Assembly (NCBI GenBank): GCA_027577415.1
Contig: JANBQS010000860.1
Coordinates: 1-11,134 of the forward strand
Source of the DNA: Coemansia sp. RSA 922
Lineage: Eukaryota > Kickxellomycota > Kickxellomycetes > Kickxellales > Kickxellaceae
Direction of reading: 5' to 3'
DNA: 11,134 nt
Below, in pieces: positions 5,646 through 11,134 of the stretch. The translations under genes were made by a program, and so were the position numbers. Numbering within the stretch: the first letter of the stretch is position 1; each line of letters opens with the position of its first letter. The notes under the pieces were generated by a model. That model saw only the letters and a list, made by a program, of their open reading frames with translations, was not told the DNA's origin and made no database searches.

Positions 5646-8600
5646 ATGCGAATGCGAGCCACCACGTTGGCTGTGGCAGTTACCGTGCTCGCTCAGTGCT
5701 GGCCAGGTGGTTGGGCTCTGGGAATGACGAAGCGGCGCCGGATGGAATTAAGGTATAGAACCTGAGCAATGTCACGCGCCTGGGTACACTACATTTCGGT
5801 AGTCTACTAACGCGTTCCACTTATACCACCTACTCATTTGCTTTTCCCACTCTTGAACATATAGAGAAAAGACCAAGGTAATATCGCCGTTGTGCCGATA
5901 CGGGAGATAGGAATAGGCAAGACTGTTTACTGAATATTGGAAGGCAGCGCTATGACCATGTCTTCCGCAGTATGTAGGAGTCGTTTTACCACGCGTACAA
6001 CGGGTATATGGAAAACGCCTTTCCGTTTGACGAGGTAAGTACACATTCTTTTCGGCACACCGGACTCTATGGTGAAAGATCGAAATAGTTTAGCTAACAC
6101 TTTGCTCATGTATTGCAAAGTGTACATCGATAGCTCAATCCGATCACCTGTGTTGGGCGTGGTCGCGACAGACAAAATCCGTAAGTATCCTCCGAGGCCT
6201 TCATGGCGGTCTTTGCGCAAAAACACGCACTAAGATCTCGTATTACTAATGTCTATCTGTGCTAATAGAGGCAATATCAACGTCAATGACGTGATGGGAG
6301 ACTACTTGCTGACGCTCGTCGATACGCTCGACACGTTAGCCGTGTTTGGCGACATGAAAGGGTTTCAGCGAGCCGTCAAAAACACGATAAAGTTTCTACC
6401 AAGCTTTGATATCGACAGCCATGTCCAGGTATTCGAGGTAACCATTCGGATGCTGGGTGGCCTCCTAAGTGCCCACATTATTGCCACTGACGAGAAGAAC
6501 ACGCTTGGTATGCGTCTCGATTTGAACGGGACATACAACGGCGAGCTATTACACTTGGCTCGAGACCTGGGATATCGCCTACTGCCTGCGTTTGAGGCAT
6601 CGCCCAATGCCGTTCCCTATCCGCGAACAAATCTCAAAACCGGATACTTCAGCGGCGAGACGTCGAATACTTGCGCAGCTGGCATTGGTACGTTGCTGCT
6701 AGAGTTTGGAACGCTGAGTCGATTAACCAACGAGACCATATTCGAAGACATTGCTCGCAGTGCGCTCAACGACGTGTGGGCAGCGCGATCTAAAAAGAAT
6801 CTCTTTGGCAACGACTTTGATTTGAAGCAGCAACGGTGGGTCGGCACTACGACAGGCGTTGGCGCTGGAGTGGACTCGCTGTTCGAGTATATGCTTAAAA
6901 GCTATGTCTACTTTGGAGACGAGCAGTATCTAGGCATGTTCGAGTCCTCATACGCAGCGCTCTTGCAGTATTCTAGGGACACTGTTGGCGGCTACGCGTT
7001 TTTCAACATCGATATGCGTTCGGCAGAGATTGCTTCTTCGTGGGTAGACTCGTTGTCGGCCTTTATACCGGGGATGATGGTGCTTGCTGGCGATGTCGAT
7101 GGAGCAGAGTCCGCGTACATGCTGTACTATCACATTTGGCGACGCTTTCGTGCGATTCCCGAGAGATTCAACTTATTTTTGCGCGAGCCCGATCTGTTGT
7201 TTTATCCGCTGAGACCAGAATTTATCGAAAGTACGTATTTTTTGTACCGAGCTACGGGTGATCCATTCTACTTGGATGTCGGCGAAATGGTGCTTGAAGA
7301 CATTAACCAATTGCAGCGGACGGCGTGCGGCTATGCCTCAAGGCACAGCGTGAGCACTCTGGAGCTGGAGGAGCGAATGGAGAGTTTCTTTTTGAGCGAG
7401 ACCATGAAGTACCTGTACTTGCTCTTTGACGACGAGAATCCGTTACATTCGCTCGATAACAACTATGTATTTACAACGGAGGCTCACGTCTTGCTGCCTC
7501 TATCGTCCGTACGCAAAGCTGGGTCTGCGCAATATCCGCGCGGATCGTCGTTTTCTTCGCGCAAACTCATTCACTCGGAGCGTCCGCCGAAAGCCGTAAG
7601 GCCGCTATTCTACAAGGTTGACAACATCCGCAAAAAGCTGCGACGCACGCACCCAGACGACCTTTTCAGCCAGCCGAGATATACAATCGAGAGCCACCCT
7701 GCAAAAGGCAGTAGCCGAATCTCATTCGGCAAACTGAGGCAGTGTCCGATGTCGCGTGCACTGACTGTTAGTGTGCAGTACCCAGCTCATGCTTCTCTTG
7801 ATAAAGGTGAATCGCCGCGACAACCACTGTTTACTGCCGAATGGAAGCCTGCACACTTGCAAAGTCCTCTTGTGCAGCTGCATACAATGCGAGAGCTAAG
7901 TCGTGCTATCTGCGATACTGCGGCCTACAATCCGAGTCAGCGAGAGTATTTAGTGTCGCTGTATGTAAATGGTGCCGTGAGCTCAATTCCTTCGCGTGCT
8001 GATTTCTACGACATTGGCGCGCTCGTCGACAATGACAGTCAGGCGGTGATGAGTAAGAGTGACACTCTATCCAGCGTCGCTGCTACATATACAAAGCGCA
8101 TAGTTGGCACGACTGTGCTGAACTCCTCGCTGGACATGGCGCTAGAGTACCTCGGCTTGTGCATAAAGCCATCTCTACTGTACCTTTCGGAGAGCCATGA
8201 AGCCTGGGCGTCCAATCTGGCTGAGCTTGAAGATAGCTTGGACGGTTCTCGGAGCATCGGCGGCTCACCACTTCGCAAAGCCGAGACTTGGCTTACTCCA
8301 AATACGCGCCAGATACCGTTTATGGAGTTTTTGCTGTCTCGCGCGACAAACACTAGCTTAGTGGCGTGGAATATTCCGCACCAACCCCGAGTGCGACATG
8401 GCGTTCCCTTGTTGAAAGATGTGTGGGACGAGGAACTCGGCCAGCCATTGAGGGATGCCTCTGCCGAGCTAGCCGCTGAGGCTAATCAGCAGCGGCACGA
8501 CACACAATCGAGGGATACTCAGAAGCTGCCTGATGCAGCGGCACAAGGTCACCAGCAAGACAACAGCGACAGCAGCAGCAGCAATTTTGCGAGCACGCGA

Positions 8601-9587
8601 ACGAAGCAGCAACAGCGGCGTCGCGGCTATTATGTGGCCCCTGGACATATTGGTCAGCAGCGGCAAGTCGTTATTACCAACGGCGCGGGTCAAGTGATGA
8701 CTGATTTTGTGGTTGTGCGAGCGAGTACCGACGCAAAGCTGCAAGAGTACGTTCGTGCATCGCCAGTACATGGCGACAGCATAATCGGATTGGCAAATGC
8801 GGCAGCAACGCGGCCGCCTTTACCCGGCACCGCGGGAAATAGTGGCTCAGCAGCGATGGCGCGCAATCGCCGCATGCAAGCCAAGGCAGACAAGGACGGT
8901 GACGAAGATGGGGAGGGGATAGCGCACCAGGGCCCAAAACAGGACTCCACGCTCAGGGACGATGGCAGCGCGGATAGTAGCGGCCAAGGGCTGCCCGACG
9001 AGCATGCTGGTGGCGTTCCTCGCCTGCGTTTGCATTTACCGTCGCGTGATGTGCACCGTCGCCGCGAGTATGCGGGTAGGCTGGCGGACTTTGCAGAGAT
9101 GTCCTTGTACCAGGAAGGACAGGCGTCGCAGCTTGTTCCGCAGCCTACCACGCTGATCATGCTGCATTTGTACAGTTCCTCGGCGGCGTATGGATGTGAA
9201 GAGTACACGCCACGAGAGCAGAAGATGGCCAAGCGAAAGGTTGTTGCTGTGCGCATCGGCGGCGGTTGCACTGTCTGGGAAAAGGCGATCCACGCGACAA
9301 ATGCCGGTGCCAGTGCATTGTTGGTTGATGGGGCAGACACGGACAGCGAGCACAATAGCCAACTAGAAAACCAGTCGGCAGGTGTCGACAGCAGAGCCAG
9401 CGGCAGTCCCTTGTGCTCTGACGACGAAAGAGAGCGCGGGGCTTGCCAAGGCGATGTAGCTGGTTCTGCCAGCAAGCGGCTGCTGCGAGCAGTAGCAATG
9501 CCTGTGGTCGAAGTCGATCCAGGCGTGATTGACGAGCTTGAGGAGTATTTGGTGGCAGGGCTTCATGTCCGTGTGGAACTGCTCTAG
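5646..9587 (+). CDS. MNL1: EDEM/Htm1-like ER alpha-mannosidase (GH47) with C-terminal PA domain
   Basis: The model is exons 5646-5752, 5865-5877, 5978-6034, 6134-6180 and 6269-9587, giving 1180 residues. Family members trim a mannose from N-glycans of misfolded proteins in the ER lumen, marking them for ERAD; yeast Htm1 works with Pdi1. Residues 1-24 form a signal peptide (hydrophobic TTLAVAVTVLAQCW). GH47 spans about 38-485: ESFYHAYNGYMENAFPFDE, GDYLLTLVDTLDTLAV, VFEVTIRMLGG (candidate acid Glu131), GVGAGVDSLFEY (Asp277), FYPLRPEFIESTY, ERMESFFLSET (Glu446) and FTTEAH (calcium-site Thr478). Cys65 and Cys428 match the Htm1 disulfide pair by context. A family-type intermediate region follows, then a Gln/Ser-rich linker (about 800-1000). 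A PA domain lies at about 1040-1175 (YGCEEY near 1049, IHATNAGASALLV, MPVVEV) with a roughly 50-residue hydrophilic insert. Several N-glycosylation sequons occur. There is no HDEL-type ending. ATG 5646 is the first ATG after an in-frame TAA (5628-5630). The 263-bp gap to the previous gene must hold the promoter. Confidence 0.93.
5753..5864 (+). other. EDEM-like gene intron 1 (112 nt, phase 2)
   Basis: The donor is GTATAG and the acceptor ATATAG, with a perfect TACTAAC at 5805-5811. It follows the signal peptide and a basic stretch (MTKRRRMEL). Confidence 0.8.
5865..5877 (+). other. 13-nt microexon (exon 2) of the EDEM-like gene
   Basis: The exon is agaaaagaccaag. Its first base completes an Arg codon from exon 1 and the rest encodes Glu-Lys-Thr-Lys. 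Without it the frame breaks. With it the junction reads REKTKESFYHAY, matching the REKVREMFYHAY type of start seen in EDEM proteins. It is followed by a GTAATA donor. Confidence 0.8.
5878..5977 (+). other. EDEM-like gene intron 2 (100 nt, phase 0)
   Basis: The donor is GTAATA and the acceptor TGTAG at 5977. The alternative CGCAG acceptor at 5970 would add 7 nt and break the frame. Confidence 0.82.
6035..6133 (+). other. EDEM-like gene intron 3 (99 nt, phase 0)
   Basis: The donor is GTAAGT and the acceptor CGATAG, with a GCTAAC branch-like site at 6093-6098. Joining gives AFPFDE then LNPITCVGRG, the family pattern. Confidence 0.88.
6181..6268 (+). other. EDEM-like gene intron 4 (88 nt, phase 2)
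   Basis: The donor is GTAAGT and the acceptor CTAATAG, with TACTAAT at 6244-6250, 18 nt before the acceptor. Joining gives DRQNPGNINVNDVMGDY, which fits the family. The ATG at 6249 lies inside this intron and is not the start. Confidence 0.9.
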
Positions 9588-9791
9588 CTTCACTCTCTGC
9601 TCACCCGACTACGTGGTGACGAGTCGACGATTGTCTGCGGCCGCTGGCCAGATATTGCGCATGACTGAGTTGCCGCACTTTAATATGTACTCTTGACCGT
9701 AGCACGAGTCATGGAACAGCTCTTGTAGATTATTATTTCTCTTTGTTTTGCTTGTCCGCTGCCTGTATTGTAATTCGTATTTGTTTGCTGC

Positions 9792-9797
9792 ATTAAA
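9792..9797 (+). terminator. ATTAAA polyadenylation-like signal of the EDEM-like gene
   Basis: The common ATTAAA variant lies about 205 nt after the EDEM-like stop, in a T-rich setting. No nearer AATAAA was seen. Confidence 0.35.
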
Positions 9798-9827
9798 TAT
9801 GATGGTACAGATATTGGACAGGGGGAG

Positions 9828-10157
9828 TCACTTGAGCGTAGGGCTTGGTAATACATAATGAGTGCTCGATATTAAAAATGATCTTTCTATTCTGTGTGTC
9901 AGTGCAATTTTTTTAAATTTTTTCTTTTTGAGAAATACGACATGCAAGGCTTTGTCTATTTTCTTTCGCGCAAAAGCCAGCTGATGCTCGAAAACGGTAA
10001 AGTGCGCAAGGAGACGAAACTTGTACAATTGCGTTGGTGCTAGCAGAAGATCACGGTAGCACAAATATATTTGTGCCTTGAGCGTGATGTCATGGTCTGT
10101 GTGACCATGCGGATATTGGAGTGAAGTAGACGATCCTTGTTTGGCCGAGAAAATGAC
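9828..10157 (-). CDS. Candidate last exon of an unidentified minus-strand gene
   Basis: On the minus strand a frame of 109 codons runs from 10157 to a TGA at 9828. It begins right after a pyrimidine-rich stretch ending TATAG, which could be a splice acceptor. The first two thirds reads like real protein (for example DITLKAQIYLCYRDLLLAPT, then FRLLAHFTVFEHQLAF, with an aliphatic/aromatic helix-like pattern). The last third is Lys-rich because it crosses A/T runs. There is no ATG at its start and I do not recognise a family. An open frame of this length can arise by chance. Confidence 0.2.
   Translation of the reverse strand, partial: VIFSAKQGSSTSLQYPHGHTDHDITLKAQIYLCYRDLLLAPTQLYKFRLLAHFTVFEHQLAFARKKIDKALHVVFLKKKKFKKIALTHRIERSFLISSTHYVLPSPTLK
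10091..10109. repeat. 7-bp perfect hairpin
   Basis: CATGGTC (10091-10097), loop TGTGT, GACCATG (10103-10109). It overlaps the candidate minus-strand exon, so it may have no role of its own. Confidence 0.6.
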
Positions 10158-10740
10158 CTATATCGCTCGAAAGGGAAAAGCGACTGCATCTCCCAAAGAT
10201 AAGGAGCTATGCGTATCCTGTTTCGTTGGGTATTGTGTGCTTCGGTTCATTTGTCGGCAGTCCCAAACGTCCCCTCTCCCTTTTTTTTGCCTGATCAGGA
10301 TTTTAGGCTACCCTAAAAAGGCGATATTCATCGTTAACAGATCTTTTATTTTCCCGGAGGTATTGAAAGGTAATTTCTCTCTCGGTAGCAGATCGTCCGG
10401 CTTCAATTGTCTGTCAGAGCTACAAAGTTACCACGGGGTAGATCCTCCGGAATACGCCACTCTGCTTCCAATGGTGCCATTGCGTGCTCGGACCACTCGT
10501 TGCTAAGACCACTCCTTGTCGAGACCAATCGCTTGGGCGATTATCTTTCCCCCCCCCCTCAATTTCCTTGTTTGGCAAAGCAGTCGCTCAACTCGGTGAT
10601 TGCGTGTACATACACATGCATCTCCAATAATAGCACCAGGTTTATAATTATTTTATGTTGGAGGTAGAACATTCTTACAAAGGGCGGCGCGGTGGAGTCT
10701 CTCAAAACAACTGTGTTTTGCATATACTCTGCTTCCGACC

Positions 10741-10863
10741 ATGGTCCTATCACCTATTGCCAAGTTATTTAGTTTCTTGGCAATAGCCGGTATGGGCACG
10801 GTGCAGTGGTCCCTTTCCGCAACCACAGGGTGTCGAAAGGATAAAAGTAGAAGCGGGATCTAA
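10741..10863 (+). CDS. Short ORF with a signal-peptide-like N-terminus (40 residues, doubtful)
   Basis: An ATG in a strong context (gaccATGg) opens a 40-codon frame ending in TAA. It starts MVLSPIAKLFSFLAIAGM, a basic-then-hydrophobic pattern like a secretion signal, followed by a short polar tail. It could be a small secreted peptide, the first exon of a larger gene, or chance. The 11-bp inverted repeat within it offers another explanation for the sequence. Confidence 0.15.
   Translation: MVLSPIAKLFSFLAIAGMGTVQWSLSATTGCRKDKSRSGI
10754..10786. repeat. 11-bp perfect inverted repeat with an 11-nt loop
   Basis: CTATTGCCAAG (10754-10764) pairs exactly with CTTGGCAATAG (10776-10786) around an AT-rich 11-nt loop. 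It is the longest exact spaced stem I noticed in the window. Possible roles are an RNA hairpin or a protein-binding site. Confidence 0.85.
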
Positions 10864-10947
10864 AAATATAGATATACACATGTCGGGAGCTTGGGGGTGG
10901 CGTAGATCCAATATGTGGAACTGTGTGTGTTTCTAGGCCGAACCCAA

Positions 10948-10953
10948 TATAAA
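10948..10953 (+). promoter_or_regulatory. TATAAA box candidate near the right edge
   Basis: A TATAAA lies 106 bp before an ATG at 11059 in a fair context (accATG). It may serve a gene that continues past the window. Confidence 0.25.
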
Positions 10954-11058
10954 CAAGGTAAAAACTTGTATATCACCTGCATCATTCATTTTCGGTGTTG
11001 CTCATCTTGAGCTGCGCACGCACGAGGTATGTGTTCTTAGAAGACAAATACATTTACC

Positions 11059-11134
11059 ATGCACAGCTATCGCTTCCACGATAAGCCTTGGCGACAATCC
11101 GACTCATCAAATTTGGCTCCGATAAGTTTTTTGT
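11059..11134 (+). CDS. Possible 5' end of a gene leaving the window (partial, doubtful)
   Basis: From ATG 11059 the frame is open to the window end (25 codons, starting MHSYRFHDKPW). The upstream TATAAA and ATG context are the only support. The same bases are also open on the minus strand (11054-11134, ending in a TAA), reading ...NLSEPNLMSRIVAKAYRG..., which looks at least as protein-like. I cannot choose between them. Confidence 0.18.
   Translation, partial: MHSYRFHDKPWRQSDSSNLAPISFL

Larger units (their letters stand above)
9588..11134. other. Gene-poor right arm: EDEM 3' end and unassigned sequence
   Basis: About 1.5 kb without a confident gene. The first 250 bases are T-rich 3'-UTR-like sequence with ATTAAA at 9792-9797. 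After that come homopolymer runs (T around 9909-9930, ten C at 10549-10558), two perfect hairpins (10091-10109, 10754-10786) and a TATAAA at 10948-10953. There are coding-like tracts on both strands, none of which I recognise. A + strand frame at 10141-10506 has no ATG start and no family resemblance. I see no tRNA B-box or transposon protein. Confidence 0.5.

Noticed and set aside
6249..6268. ATG at 6249 as the start of the EDEM-like protein
   Set aside because: It lies inside intron 4, directly after the branch site. Upstream exons restore the signal peptide and the conserved FYHAY start.
6935..6947. GTTCGAGTCC resembling a tRNA B-box
   Set aside because: It is coding sequence in the GH47 domain (FESS), with no A-box or cloverleaf around it.
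10469..10482. CAATGG/CCATTG short inverted repeat
   Set aside because: Six base pairs around two bases is within chance expectation and has no supporting context.
10141..10506. A 121-codon + strand frame in the right arm
   Set aside because: It has no ATG start, mixed and Cys/Ser-heavy composition, and no similarity I recognise. It overlaps better-looking minus-strand tracts.

Overview
The window looks like nuclear DNA of a fungus. Its genes carry short spliceosomal introns (88 to 166 nt) with GT...AG ends and TACTAAC/CTAAC-like branch sites. The promoters are pyrimidine-rich, and one gene encodes a HAM1-like protein of a family I know from fungi. The compact layout and modest intron number would suit an early-diverging lineage such as Kickxellomycotina, but that placement is inference.

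Layout, left to right, all confident genes on the + strand. (1) 1-260: 3' end of an unidentified gene with an Asp/Ser-rich C-terminus. (2) 1073-2445: mitochondrial pyruvate dehydrogenase E1 beta (PDB1), three exons, 368 residues. (3) 2947-5382: an intronless 811-residue HAM1-like protein, predicted to bind lipid, with a C-terminal charged repeat tail. (4) 5646-9587: an ER-degradation-enhancing alpha-mannosidase-like protein (EDEM/Htm1/Mnl1). I rebuilt it by hand as five exons, one of only 13 nt, giving 1180 residues: signal peptide, GH47 domain, a long low-complexity linker and a C-terminal protease-associated (PA) domain. (5) 9588-11134: about 1.5 kb without a confident gene, holding hairpins and weak coding-like tracts on both strands.

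The genes do not form a pathway. PDB1 feeds mitochondrial acetyl-CoA production, the EDEM-like protein marks misfolded glycoproteins in the ER, and the HAM1-like protein has no firm role. The most notable points are the 13-nt microexon, a UPR-type TGACGTGG motif 119 bp before the EDEM start codon, the 111-bp tandem repeat in the HAM1-like gene, and a 26-bp near-perfect palindrome in the PDB1 promoter. I found no CRISPR array, recognisable transposase, rRNA or tRNA, and no convincing wholly new system.
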